DNA from: Tetracentron sinense
Lineage: Eukaryota; Streptophyta; Magnoliopsida; Trochodendrales; Trochodendraceae
Assembly (NCBI GenBank): GCA_015143295.1
Contig: CM026557.1
Span: forward strand, 41,053,965-41,117,964
DNA length: 64,000 bases
Reading direction: 5' to 3'
The notes under the pieces are model-generated. The model had not been told where the DNA came from. It saw only the letters and a list, made by a program, of their open reading frames with translations, and did no database searches. Position 1 is the first letter of the stretch, and every line of letters starts with the position of its first letter. Positions 45,455 to 58,005 of the stretch are shown here, one piece after another. The translations under genes were made by a program, and so were the position numbers.

Positions 45455-46146
45455 GGGTGGGGTTTTGGCCTTTGGGTCCGTAAATTGGATTTGGGTTGCT
45501 TTTCAACCCGTTTCTGATTGCATTATGTTAGGGTTGGGCCCAGACCCGATGGGTCATTAATAATAATTAATTAATTAAAATGTATTCAATTATATGCTGA
45601 ATGTATATTTACTTTTAATTATAATTTACTTAAGGGGAATTCAATTTTTCACTTAAACTAGTGAACTTGTAAATATTCATTATTTTTTCCCCTTATGTAT
45701 TGAATATCATTCTATTAAATATAAATATATTTTTGTACTTTTACATGAGACAATTCATTAAATAGAAGATATAAAAGTACACAAAAAAAATTAAATTGTG
45801 TTTTATTTTCACTTGTATTTAATGGCTCACTCCCTATTAAAAAAAACTAAATTATTCTTAATTTTAATGAATTTAATAATTAATACATGAGCAAAAATGT
45901 CTGGGCAAAAGTTAAAAGTTCACCCCTTAAAATGAATCTTAGCAACACCCTTTATTTAATTGTTTTGCATTGGTTAGTTTGGAGGGTTTGGTCTGAGGGG
46001 TCATTAATTGGGTTATGTTAGGTTTTCTTTCTCGCCCTGCTATAATTAGGTCAGGTTTATGTTGATATTTTATGTCGGGTTCAATTTGATATATTGATGT
46101 ACCCCATATCTAACCTGAACCGAAAAAGCCCACGACCAACCCCTAA
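45455..46146. mobile_element. hAT-like non-autonomous element (candidate)
   Basis: The left end AGGGGTGGGGTTTTGG and the inverted right end AGGGGTTGGTCGTGGG resemble the ends of plant hAT MITEs, with GGGTT/AACCC-rich subterminal parts and AT-rich contents. No convincing 8-bp duplication was found, so the borders are approximate. Confidence 0.45.
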
Positions 46147-46379
46147 ATATTTTTCTAATTTTTTTCGTTAAACATTATCAACTTTATGTCACATACCTTT
46201 TAAATTTTTTTTTGTTGTCACATAAAGTTTATAAGATATTATTACATCTTATCTATGTCTGTTTTAGTAATTAAATATTTTATAATTTATACAATTATGT
46301 GAGACCCATCATTGATTTATTATAAATAGATTAATTATAATTATAGTTGTACATCGTTTCCTATTTCTATAATGGAAAA

Positions 46380-46640
46380 TAATCCTCCCGTTAGTGACAC
46401 AAGGAGGGCGTCTCGGCTCCCATTTTCTTACCACATGTCCCTCTTCTAACTCCATTTAACTGTGGTTAAGATTCATCCATCCTTAGGGTTCACCCATCTA
46501 TCATTGGTTTTTAGAAAAATAAAATAACTAAAGGGTTAAAAAAAAACTAACCCAAGTTAATGGGAGTTAAAGGGTCATGTATGTGAGAGCGATGAGGAAT
46601 AGTCCCCTCCTCGGCTGACAAGGGGACTATGGGACTATTG
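46380..46640. repeat. Relative of the 6-kb foldback MITE
   Basis: TCTAACTCCATTTAACTGTGGTTAAGATTCA, then CCTTAGGGTTCA and a TTTTTAGAAAAA-like centre parallel the arm and centre of the foldback at 6026-6395 (the quoted stretch spans about 46447-46477). The second arm (GTTAATGGGAGTTAAAGG) is short and diverged. Confidence 0.5.
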
Positions 46641-47227
46641 CTCTTCTATAATATAATATGCAGTTTTCCTATTCGAGAAAGTTAGTTTATTTGATTATTA
46701 TTTGGTACTACTGCATTGATTTGTTAATTCTATAACGTTTTATTATATTTTATTTATGTATAATTTATCTCTCATAATTGATAACATTACATGGGATTCA
46801 CAAATAGTTTACTCATAATCTAAATATAGTTCCAGTGGGGCCCGCAATGATAAAGTGTGGATACAAAGGGGTTAGGTTGTATCGTTTAAAACTATGTAAT
46901 TTTTAAAGTTCATGGTCTGCTTAGTGATAAGATGTATAATATTTTTTTTGGGGGTGGAACATTAATTGTTTGCCGCCGTTGAACATTATGTATACTAATT
47001 TAACCCTCCAGAAGAAAAGAAAAAGTTAAATTCATATGGTGTGAATCTATCCTAATTGTAAACATTCCTCCATTAGTTAGGTTCTTTTGGGGGTGATAGA
47101 TTGGATTTACCTTTATACTTTGATAATAACTTTTGTGTTTGTATTTGGTTGTTACTTTACCCGCCTCTTGCGTGAGTGGTAAGGAAGGTTTGGGGATCCA
47201 ATCCTCCGGGTACGAGAGCTCCATTGT
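46641..47227. other. Unannotated AT-rich stretch
   Basis: No recognised feature. The 74-residue minus-strand frame at 47000-47224 has no domain. Confidence 0.4.
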
Positions 47228-47641
47228 CCAAGGTTGTAAACGGATGTAGATATATTATCCGTATTCGATTCGTATCCGAATCCATTTAGTAGGATAATTA
47301 TTTGGATAGGTATCTAGTGGAGCAGATTCAGATAGTAAAATCCTATCCGTTTATAATCGAATTCGAATTCATTTACTGTTATATCCGATTCAATAAATAT
47401 CCGTTCGATTATATAATATATATAAATGATATATTTTAAATTTATAAAATTAATATAACATTAAAAAAATATATTTTAAATAAAAATTTATATTCTTTTA
47501 CATTTGTAAAATACTAATTTTCTTAAAAATTAATTAGATAATTTAAATGCTATGCGAATCCGGATATTGGATGTTTCTTCGGATTTAAAAATCCGGATAT
47601 ATAATCGGATACGAATTCCAATATCCGTTCTGCTTACAGCC
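47228..47641. mobile_element. hAT-like MITE, CGGATAT-rich
   Basis: GGTTGTAAACGGAT at the left and, inverted, GGGCTGTAAGCAGAACGGAT at the right enclose ATATCCG/CGGATA-rich subterminal repeats and an AT-rich core. This is a familiar form of plant hAT MITE. It ends about 415 bp upstream of the ABCA1-like start codon. No clear target duplication. Confidence 0.6.
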
Positions 47642-48057
47642 CACTAAGCCCAGTGCCTGCCCATACTAACTTCTGACCGGTTGCCACTACTCAAGTTAGG
47701 TAAATGAAATCGACAAGCAAAAACAATAAAAATAAATCGTTTTCTCCTATTCTTATCGTGCGTACGATACATTGGCGAGAAATTGGTTGGTGCTTTGAGG
47801 GGGGTTGGAGGAGGACTGTTAGTCGCCCTGGTGGGGTAGCCGTTTCGCTTTTTTTTTCTCTGTGTGATGAGTTCATTGCTTCGAAGTGGGCTTTCCTTTT
47901 ATTCTCTTTCATCCAAATGTCTTGACTTCACAAATGAGATTCCTAACCTCTCGTCGTCACCTCCTTATTTGATATCACTTTTAGTATTCTGACTGAAACT
48001 CTTGTTTTCTTTCTCTAGCCCCTTTTTTCTGGTTTTAGGGTTTTGGAGACGACGGAG
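47642..48057 (+). promoter_or_regulatory. Upstream region of ABCA1-like gene
   Basis: The 416 bp between the MITE and the start codon should contain the core promoter and 5' UTR. The last ~60 bp are T/CT-rich (TTTCTTTCTCTAGCCCC), as is common in plant 5' leaders. No convincing TATA box was identified. The small open frames on both strands (47691-47925) are probably incidental. Confidence 0.4.
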
Positions 48058-51000
48058 ATGGGAACTTCTTGGCGACAGCTGAAGGCGATGCTTCGGAAGA
48101 ACTGGCTTCTGAAGATTCGTCATCCTTTCGTTACTTGTGCCGAGGTGTTTTTATTTTTATTTTTGTTTAGATTTTTGAAGTTTAAGGTTTACTGTACTTC
48201 TCATGATTTGTGTTCTTCCTTTATATATGTATATATGTAAATTATGATTGGGACTTTTATAATTCGAGTGAACTGCTGCCTTTTTTAAAAAATTTAAAAT
48301 ATATTATTTGAAATTTTGATGTTTTTTTGTGTGTCTGTTAATTTTCCGTCATCAAGGGATGTTGTTTCGAATTAAGTGAGACTTTTATAATTCGAGTGAA
48401 CTGCTGCGTTGTTGTTTTTTTTTTTTTTAATTTTATATTATTTGGAATTTTGATGTTTTCTTGTGTTGTGTCGTCTAGGGATGTTGTTGTTTCGAATTGA
48501 GTGGGAAGTTGAAATTGATGGATTTTGAATTATGGGGTTGGTTTGACAGGAAGAAGAGGATTTTTTGGGGCTGTCTATGATAAATTTTGGTACAGAATTG
48601 TGAGAGAAAATTTATTTATTTTTGATGATTTGTTATTCTTTGGGCAGATTTTACTTCCAACTGTTGTCATGCTGATGCTAATTGGTGTGAGGACAAGAGT
48701 TGATACGCAAATTCACCCGGCACAACCGTATGATGTCATCTGCATTTGCCTTTTGTTTCTTAAAAGAAAAAATAAATGGTTTTGTTGCCTAACGAATGTG
48801 TATCTTCACTTTAATGGTTTTCGTGGAAAATCATGGTGCTATGGTTTTGTGACACGGGTCCAGGTACATTCGGAAGGGGATGTTTGTGGAAGTGGGTAAA
48901 AGTGATATTTCTCCGAGTTTCAATCAAATTCTGGAATTATTATTGGCCAAGGACGAGTATCTGGCTTTTACACCGGATACGGAAGAGACGCAGATGATGC
49001 TCAACTTAATGTCTCTAAGGTTTCCTCTTCTGAAGGTATGTATTATAAGTTTTGTTCATATTATTTTATTTTATTTTATATGACTAATAAAGATAAGGTA
49101 TTGGGAAGAGATAAAGACAAATGGGGTAATCGATTGAATTTCGGCTCCACTTTTGAGGAAGGAACTTTGAAGGAAATTCCCGATGCCATTGTAGTAAAGA
49201 AGATATTTTTTTCTGGACTCTTTTTTTCTTTTCCACTCTCTCGTACATGAACTCTTTGTATCTTTTTTGTCATCATTAATGCTTTATCCCAACTATGCGG
49301 GTTGGCAATACAAATCTTTTTCCACCATTTGCCCTATCAAAAGCCATAACTTCTCTCAAAGAGTGTGTTTTCAAATGCTTTTGTATTATCGCACTCCAGA
49401 AGCACGTCTCCACTTCAGCCATCTAGCTTTAATTGTATGGGAAACATCCTCCTCAATATCTCAATCCTTAATGTAATTTTGTCAATATATCGGAGATGGT
49501 TGCTTTAGGGTATCCCTTGGCCATCAATCTTAACTATCGCTTCAATTGTATTCGTGTTTTGCTTCGGCTCATTATTAAACCTTTGGATTAGGAGATGTGC
49601 CTCCACAATTATAGTTATGCATTTACCTCATTTTGGGTCTCATTTACCGATACCACATCATTTGCAAATAACATACACCAAGGAACCTCCTTTTGAATAT
49701 GAACTTTCAATTCATTTAACTTATGACCTATCAATTCATCCACTTTGCATCTTTCAAAATCTTAATGGTGAGCCATTACTTTGACAGAAGGAATTATGAG
49801 ATTGTTTGGTGCTTAATCTGTAAGAGAAACCTTTTGGATCAGGAGTTTTTTTTTGGTCGATAACCTTTTGGATCAGGAGATTGAGGATTCCGTATCACTT
49901 ATTAAACACATATAATTGGTTGCATTTCATTGAGTCCTAATGATAAGCGTGGGGAAACAACCCAAATGGAAACCTTTTACTAACTACTAAGAACATTCTA
50001 TAAATTGTTGGATGGGGGCAGTTGTTGTATAGAGTCGTTGATTGAGAACATTTGGGGTAAGTTGTTCCCCCTTTAGGGTGGGGTGTAGTGTCCATTTGGA
50101 CATTCTTTCTTGGATGAAATTTTTAGGGGATCAACTTGCTCATCATAATATCTATACCGAATAGATACATTAAGTGCAAGTCTGGAAGATGCAAATGGAA
50201 AAAATACCTATTTATTTATTCAAACTTTGCTAAAGACATGTAGTGTTTATTTATGTAGATACATTTATGTAGTGTCCATTTGGAGAATGTTCAAAGACCA
50301 TAGATGTTCAAATGCTGGGCATTTTGTTGTGCATAAACCCAATCTTAGTGGCAATGGCAACATGGACAAGTAGTAGGAAAATAAAGATAAAAGATCTCAA
50401 AAACACATCACCAGATCTACGTGGTTTGCAACATAAGCAACTATTCCACAAGCAAAGGCAATCTGAGAATTTCCACCACAATGAAGATTATAAAATTTAT
50501 AGTCTTCACACATTCAAGACACCCCCAGAACATTTACACATAGAGCCACATTCATACAAGAGCAGGCTCCGTGAAAGTTACAAAAGATATAACGCTAAAT
50601 ACAAACTGGATTGAAAGGGGAACTGAAGTTCATGCACACGTTGGAGCTTGTTGATTGATCTTTTATTTGATCGATGAAAATTTATAGGCAAATCGAGCAT
50701 ATGATAATAGTAGCCGTCATAGAGAGAATTTTCTTTTCAATTAGGTCATCAATCCAAAGGTTTGCAAACCTCAAATTGCTCATAAATATATCCACCTCTC
50801 TCTTCTTCCGCTACTCGGAAACTATAAAACCCTGAAAGAAAGCCCGATTTTCATTTTTTCCATCAACTTCAATCCATATCATATATGTGTTACTAAGATC
50901 AAATTAGACTTTAGGAAGGAAGTTAGGGGAGAGGGAAAGAAGGTGCACATGAATGAAGCGTAAGAGTTTCGTTCCTTTCCTTACAATCTTGGTATAGATG

Positions 51001-54000
51001 TTCAAAGAGAGCCAGAGAGAGCAACTCCAGTCCAACTGGCAATGTCGAGATAGCAGCTGCATAACTCAATGGTAACAGTAACAACCGCGGGGAGGGCATA
51101 GTATTAGGTGACCGTTGAAAGGGAAAGGGTATGTTAGAGAGATCCCTTGAGAGGTCATTGGGGAGTTTTACGAAGCACGGAATGACATACGAGAGACCTA
51201 ATCATATGAAAATTTCTAAAATAAATTCCATTTTTTAGTAAAACGAGTGACTTCATTCTCATATTTACGTGGTACCAAACACTTGACAAATGACATTTTT
51301 ACACCAGCAACGTTTTACCGTCGCTCTTTTACGTGCAAACAAGGTGTCTTAGAGGCTTTCAAGCATTGCCTAGAATTTCATTGTAGACTCATCAAGAATG
51401 ATTTTATACAACATCTCATCCCAAAGACATTAGCAAATCAAGCTCACAACCCTGAATTTGTAGTCTCTTTAATCATCCTCTGACATATTGGCAATCTAAA
51501 CCTTGCTGGATTTGTAGGTTTAGGAGTTTTATTTGTCATAGCCAAAATCATTCTTCTGGTTGAGCTTCTCCACTTCGAACCTTGGTATTAAAACATTCAC
51601 GACCATCATGAAACGCTAACCTTGCTATAGTTCCAGTTGGTTGTGTGGAAACACAATCCAGGGTTGATAGTAAAGTAAATACAATCAGAAAGAAAGAACA
51701 CGTTGTTTGTCACTTTAGTGACTACTTTGATTGCCAAAGACAATTCAAAGAACTTCTGCTACAACTGAAGATTACATTACTACAGGAGTTCAGCCACTAT
51801 CAAATACACTCACATCCAAAGTCACACTCATACAAGAGCATGCTCCCTAAGAGATACTGTGATACTCAACAAGAGCCAACTCTTCTTAAGAACTACCTCT
51901 TACTCTCTAAGATAACACTCTCCATGAGAGCTACGCTCAAGCATGAGCAATTAAGTCACTCTAATCTGTAGCATGCTGGACCTCCCTTGGCATATACATA
52001 GAGGCCCAAAGCTCACTCCATAATCAAATAAAATTAGCAAGTACTATGACCAACAGAGAAACCCCCAATTGTAGAATTTCCCATCATGAAAGGAAATCCA
52101 TAAAATAACCCAAAAAGTGTAGATAAAAAATGGTCATGCTATGTAGGCGCTATAATCGCCAAAACATTTCAGCATTCAATCTGTAAAAGAATAGAATTCA
52201 AATACTACACATTGCATAAGGTGACTTTTGATTGTTGGGTATCAATTGAAGGAAATGGTGGATTTATCTATTTCTTTTGTAATAGGGAGGTCATTCATGG
52301 TGATCTTGCTAAGGATCATTCCTTGGGCTAGACTGATATATTGCTTTTGAAAGAATGCTTTTCTCTATGACTGATGCATTCTAATCCAACTAAAAGAGAA
52401 TTTTATAGCACATCGATAGGACCACAATGCTTTATGGAGCAAAATGTTAGGATACTTCTTTTTATGGGTAATGCATCAATATATATCATAGTTGCAGGCA
52501 AGCTATGTACAGGGTGGGAAGCTCGCTTCCTAGAAAGCTTGTTTCCCAGGCTCGCTTCCTCGAACAGGCTCGCTTCCTAGGAAGCTCGCTTCTATCACGT
52601 CTCATTTAGTAGTCAAAGGGAGCTGTATGTGTGAAGTGATGAGGTAGACCTCAGTCTATGGCCTAGGGTGTAGACTCTAAGCAAGTATCGTCGGTTTGGA
52701 ACCTAAAGCACATACTTTTGTACAAAAATCTCATGTAAGATAAAATTAAAGGTATAGCTATCTATAGTAATTTAATGAGAATGAGGAGCCTATATCTCAT
52801 TTATCGCTTCATCTTTCCTAAGATTTTTTTTGCCTCGCTTCCCACTTCTCGTTTTCGTTTTGCTTCTCATTTTCGCTTTGCTTTTCGCTCTGATAACTAT
52901 GATATATATATATATATATATATTAATATGGCAAAAAATGAGGAAACAAAACAGGTGCCAAAACTAAGGTTCACAAAGATAATGAACCCAAGAACAACAA
53001 CAGAGGAAATAAAGCAAAGAAATAGACTAGAAGAAAGACCAACAGTACAGATTCTCAAAAACAGATAACCACTCATCAAAATCGTTCATAATGGAACACC
53101 AATCTCGAATCATATGACGAGAGCACAAATAGATTCTTTCCTTTGAGTTCAAGTCAGATGGACCACCCACCAATCGCCCCTAGAAACATCGCTCACACCA
53201 CAGCCTTAGAAGCCTCCAACCCAACCGATAACCAACCAGAGAAGATGCCCCACAAGGATCTAAGAAAGATCCAAACAACCTCCATACACAGTAGGAACTT
53301 ACTCCAGATGGCATATGCAAAAGGACAGGGTAATAACAGATGATCTTCTGACTCTTCCGAATCCATATACATAAAACAACGGTTAACTATCCTCTACCCT
53401 CTATTTTTCAAATGGTCGCATGTGAGAATGTTAGGATACTAAGAAGCAACATATTAATAGAATTTGTGTTGCTGAAATGAGCATGCTGAGATGGATGAGT
53501 AGAAAGACAGATTTATAAGTTAAAAAATGTGCGCATTTGAGAGAATCTAGTAGTGGCTCGAATTTTGGACACGTTTATTGAAGATCACTAACAACTTCAG
53601 TGAGGAGTGAATTGATGCAAGGTAAAGACTCTAAAAGGGCAAGGGGAATGCAAAAATACGTGTAAAGATATAGTGAGGAAAGAATTAATAACATACAATT
53701 TAAATGAAATTATGGTTTAATAAAACGGAATGATGGAACAAGATCTATGTTGCTGACCTCAGGTATTTGGGATTAGGCATTGGTGATGATGAGGGAATAC
53801 TTTTCCCTATACCTAAAATTCATTTATACCTTGTCACATTTTTTTTTTATTATTAATCAAGGTATAAAATTTGATCGAATTTGAAATCCTTGAGTACCCT
53901 TTTCCATGTTGTTAGTTTCCATTCAAAATGTTCACCAAGTCTCAAATTTCTATTAAACAACTGAGGCACTCAAGTGTAGGCCAAGGTAAGTGGTTAGGAG

Positions 54001-56675
54001 CTTATCCACTTTACATTCTAAGCTAATAGCTAAATCTTTGTTATGCATTTCACTCTCAGTTGAGGTACCTCTGATGCGTTCTCAGATGCTTCAAGGCAAT
54101 TTCAAGTCTTTGGAAAAATTATATCTAGTGCGAAATCTTTGATTGTTTTGAAATATGGTAGCTGAAATACTTGGGAAGGCCAGGAAATAGTGGGCAACTA
54201 AGGTGCAGGTATTTGGAAGGGATTCTAAAACATCAGATCTGATTTTGCCTAGCTGTTATAAGGCGGGTCAAAGAAGCAAGATTCGATTCTAGGACGTGGT
54301 GTGGGCAAGAGCCTTTGGAACATGACTTCAAGGACAATTCAGGATTTCCAAAGAGAGAGGCAATCGTTGCAAGCTGTTTTCCAGTGGCTGGCTAAGTGGT
54401 ATGGAAGCCAGTTTTGACAAGAGCTGTGACCTGCGAGTGACTGGGAATTATCCTTCATTTTGAGGCTTTTGGAATGCCTTGACATTATCTACCTTAAAGA
54501 GACAAAGTGTGACAACTCATGTCGGACTGTTGGACGTGAATTTCGTTGTCAATTCCTTTTATTGATCAGTGCCATCGTTATCATGCAATTTTAAAGCCTG
54601 GTAACTCATTCAATGTATTATCATTTCTTTGGACAACAACATTGGACAAAATCCTCATTATTGATCATATGATTTATAGGGGTTGAATACAAGTTCTTCT
54701 TATGCGAGGTTGACATGGAATCAGTAGACAACTGCTTTTTAAATAAAATCAGTAATCAGTAGACAACTGTTATTGCATTGTCCTTTTGCTTGGAGAATTT
54801 GTATGTGGGTCTTTAGTTTCCTTGAAATTCAGTGGGTTTTCCCTAGGAGTCTTTTGGAGAGCCTTGCTATTTGGACTTCATGTGTTTGAGCACTGCAGAA
54901 TGATTCTTTGCTATATGATCCCCGATGCGGTTTGTTGGAATATTAGGAAAAAGAGGAACCGACGGACTTTATGAAGATATGTCTAGCCTGGAGTTGAAGT
55001 AGTTTTTGACTCTACTAAGAAGTTTCCTGTTTTTTTTTTTGGTTGGTGTTCACCATTGAACCCACAGGGGGTTGGTGTAATTGGCTAGCATTCCGGGTTT
55101 GCTCCCTGGGGTTGTGTGTTGAACTCCCACTCCTCGACTTACCCTGGTGTTCGTAGGGAAAATTCCGAGTGGGTCAGTGCGGGCACCCGAAGCCCGAAGG
55201 GACTAGTCCTTGCCTCGAAAGGGTTTGGGACATCCTCCGTTACCCAAAAAAAAAGAAAAAAAAAAAGAACATTCATGTTGATTTGGCCAATTTTTATCTT
55301 ATCATTCCTTCCTTTATTAATGCAATTCATTTTTGTACCTATCAAGAAATAAAAATTAGAATGCTAACATTCATATAATCCCCTTGCACAGTATTTGAAG
55401 AGACTGTCTTCGTCTACCCCCCTCTCATTCATCAATTGCCTTTTTTTTCCTTTACTGAGCAATGTTAAAATACTCCCGAGGAGTACATCGCCGTCATCTT
55501 CCTCTATAATGAGATTCCCAAGGAACATAGTTTAGTGATCTGGACCTCAGGATTATGGTACTGATGTGGACAGTTTCAATTTAAATTAATTTACTATAAA
55601 GACTGGGCAGTTCAAAACATTGAACTAGGTTGTCTACATTGATAAGGAGCAATATAAGAAATTGTTTTCATTGGCAAATTGGAAATGAGAAATGAAAGAC
55701 CTCCCCCCCAAACAAAGTGCACTAATGAGATTTAAAGTTTCCTGTTTTCCTTATGAGCTTGCTAAGGGCTTCTCTGACTGAAGTTAAATGCTGTTCCTTT
55801 TTTGTTTGCAGGTAGTTACGAGAGTTTACAAAGATGAACTAGAGCTGGAAACTTACATACGTTCGGATCTTTATGGTACAAATAATCAAGTAAAGTAAGT
55901 CATATTTCTTTTAGTATCTTGTAATTAGTAATCAAGTAAGGTCGTATTTCTTTCAGTATCTTGTATTACCAATATGGTGACATTTTGTTTAAGGTTTATT
56001 ATGGCGTAAATAATCAGTATCATCCCCCTTCTTTGTGTTTTCCCGCATAATAATAATTGGAAAAGGTCCTAACGATCAAAAAAAATAATTGGAAAAGGTC
56101 CTCTCAATGTCAAAGCTTTTGTATGGAAGGCTGTGTTTAAAAGGATTAATACTTATTATATGTTGCAGAGAAAGAGTCCCCTAGTATTTATAAAAGGGGA
56201 ATTCGTAAACCATCTTTTAATTGATTGGAGGATCTGGGTCTGCATCATGTGAATATGCTTGCTATGGACTTTATTTAAGTACTTGACTACAAAAATTACA
56301 TGTGTTATCCATATCTTTTTCTGAATAGTCACTATTTCTGCTTTTTGTACATTTTGATAGTTTTTGTATGAAAGTTCTCTCTATTGTATCTCTGAAGGTC
56401 GACAAGGTTGAGCATTCACGCAGAGAGATTTAAAAGTCTTCTTTTGCTCTTTGTTTAGGAATTGTTCAGATCCCAAAATCAAAGGAGCAATAGTATTTCA
56501 TGAGCAAGGTCCTCAGTTATTTGATTATAGTATACGCCTCAATCACTCGTGGGCTTTCTCAGGATTTCCCGATGTCAAAACTATTATGGACACGAATGGC
56601 CCTTATGTCGATGACTTGGAATTGGGTGTTGATACTGTACCAACTCTGCAGTATAGCCTCAGTGGATTTTTGTCT
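48058..56675 (+). CDS. ABCA1: ABCA1-type full-size ABC transporter, exons 1-5 (5' part)
   Basis: Exons read 48058-48144, 48648-48727, 48864-49035, 55812-55894 and 56459-56675. All introns are GT-AG and phases agree (0, 2, 0, 2, 0), giving 213 residues. The protein starts [19 protein letters not shown], the conserved N-terminus of the plant ABCA1 (AOH) family of membrane lipid/sterol-type transporters. One membrane helix spans about residues 28-45 ([14 protein letters not shown]). The start of the large outer loop follows, with [46 protein letters not shown] and [12 protein letters not shown]. Family members are about 1,900 residues, so roughly 90% of the gene, including both ATPase domains, lies beyond 56675. 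I saw no further exon up to 64000. The start is the ATG at 48058 by family match. Confidence 0.93.
49240..49690 (-). mobile_element. RTE-type LINE RT fragment in ABCA1 intron 3
   Basis: Minus-strand reading gives [11 protein letters not shown] (RT catalytic motif, usually MLFADDIVL), then [25 protein letters not shown] and, after frame changes, a HRIxxxWxKWRSASG-like stretch. The order is typical of plant RTE-clade reverse transcriptases. The DD motif is altered to ND and stops are frequent. Confidence 0.55.
49691..52890. other. ABCA1 intron 3, unassigned part
   Basis: Mostly unassigned intron sequence. A motif CA(C/T)TCATACAAGAGCA(G/T)GCTCC near 50.55 kb recurs near 51.83 kb, suggesting two pieces of one old element. 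At 52.51-52.60 kb four copies of GCTCGCTTCCT(A/C)G lie close together. The short open frames (50312-50614, 51247-51483, 51645-51971) have no recognised domain. Confidence 0.4.
52515..52595. repeat. GCTCGCTTCCTAG short tandem motif
   Basis: Four diverged copies of (A)GCTCGCTTCCT(A/C)G interleaved with CTTGTTTCC in about 80 bp. Loosely related GCTTCTC/GCTTTGC units recur at 52.83-52.89 kb. Confidence 0.65.
52895..53405 (-). mobile_element. L1 3'-end fragment in ABCA1 intron 3
   Basis: Minus-strand translation includes [20 protein letters not shown] and YAIWSKFL, the Cys/His-containing zf-RVT end of plant L1 ORF2, followed by tail sequence running into (TA)n at 52.90-52.92 kb. Frames are broken. 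It is truncated at its 5' side near 53.4 kb. Confidence 0.65.
54170..55020 (+). mobile_element. L1 ORF2 C-terminal relic in ABCA1 intron 3
   Basis: Plus-strand pieces read like the L1 region after RT: KIRFxDVVWxxEPLEHDF, then [19 protein letters not shown], and a diverged zf-RVT/tail (ENLYVGL near 54.8 kb). There are many stops. The tail may resume after the SINE, at 55269-55355 (TTTATTAATGCAATTCATTT then AATAAAAA), so the SINE probably landed in the tail of this L1. Confidence 0.55.
55056..55268 (+). mobile_element. tRNA-derived SINE in ABCA1 intron 3
   Basis: Contains an A-box-like GGTGTAATTGGCTAGCAT and a B-box-like TGTGTTGAACTCCCA, then GACTAGTCC and GGGACATCC before an A-rich tail (AAAAAAAAAGAAAAAAAAAA). 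The latter two motifs also occur in the SINE at 7417-7590 (GACTAGTCT, GGATATCC). The target duplication is not clear. Small open frames here are incidental. Confidence 0.65.
56075..56260 (+). mobile_element. L1 zf-RVT fragment in ABCA1 intron 4
   Basis: The plus-strand frame reads [20 protein letters not shown], then [18 protein letters not shown]. This resembles the L1 C-terminal block 'VKxFxWxxxxxRIxTxxxLQxR'. It is short and has no Cys/His cluster left. Confidence 0.5.
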
Positions 56676-58005
56676 GTATGAATCTCTTTCTCCCTCTCTC
56701 TCAGTCTCTCTTCACCTTATTGTTAATATGCAGAGCTTTGTTATAATATACACTGTTGCTGATTACTGATTCGTTGATGGTTTATTTCTTTAACACTATT
56801 TTTTTTACATGTAAATTTGTAATAATGTGATCATTCATAATTGTGCTAGCCTCTCAAAACTTCTGTTGGAAGTCGTATGGTGGTTGATCTAATTTATTTC
56901 TCACTAAAAGGCTAAGGAAGCATCATTGCTTCGATTAATCTTGCAATTGGTTCAAAGAGAGGGCAAATTTGATGAGTTGAGAGGAAGAAAATTGGTCTTT
57001 TGATTTCCCTTCTTTATTTATCGCTTGGAAATTGTTACAAAATTCTCTTATAATGTGAAAGCTACCAGGATGTACATGACATCTTAATAGACTACCCTTC
57101 AAGCTTGAGGGTACAAGTTCATCATCCTAGCTTGCTCAAAATATCAACCTTCCCAACAGCCTTAATGAATACATCAACTGGCCAATCTTCAGGTTTCATA
57201 AATGGTGCTCTAGTTTGGATGGAGTTTCTGTCTCAAATTATCGGTAAATGAAGTGGCCACAATATGTTCCAGAATTTTTATGTTTGTGATCTTAAATATA
57301 TTTGGCAAGCTCTTTCCTTGATAAGTAATAAGAAATTATCTAGCATGTGAGGAGCTATTTTTGAATGCACTTTACCTACAGAGACAAATGCAATATGGAA
57401 GAAGCCGGAGAAAGGATGGATAAAGTTAATCTTCGACAGGTGCCCTCATTGTAGTCTCGGCTTAGTGATATATTTAGAGAAGAAAAAAAGCGCGGCGCTG
57501 AAGAATTTGTCGGTTCTAACTGGTATAAGAGATTCAAATTGAGTGGATGCAAGAGCTCTATTTGAAGGTTTAAAGATATTTTTGAATATTCTGATTGCTT
57601 GTTGGAAGAGGAAGAAGATTCAAGTAATGCTATTGCTTAGTCTGGTGCTTCATAAGGTCCCTGGAGACTTGCAAAAATTGTTGCAACGTATATAGATATT
57701 AGTAAAGGTCTTAATATTTTACATATAAATACCCTTAGAAGTGCTAGACAAGGTGCGTACTCGTTGACCAAAGAAGTTCTCTACTATCCCATCCTTGTAT
57801 TACATTAAATTCCTTTGTTTTTCGTTTTCGACATTGTCTCCCATTGCTAATCCAAAAATTTTTAAAAATAAAAAAAGAGAAGAATTATAAGTATTTCATC
57901 CATTCATGAAATACAGGAAAGACAAAAATATATCAGTTTGTTTAATTCGATGCATCTCCTTTGGCCTAAGAACCTGAGATCCAAGTCCAAACATGAAAAA
58001 TTTCA
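56676..58005. other. Start of ABCA1 intron 5
   Basis: From the GTATGA donor at 56676. Segment 57370-57780 has protein-like composition (for example GASxGPWRLAKIVATY near 57.65 kb) and may be an old retroelement piece, but no family could be named. Confidence 0.4.

Noticed and set aside
48525-48899. 124-residue continuous frame through ABCA1 exon 2
   Set aside because: It reads through intron 1 and intron 2 sequence. Splice sites and family match show only 48648-48727 and, in another frame, 48864-49035 are coding.
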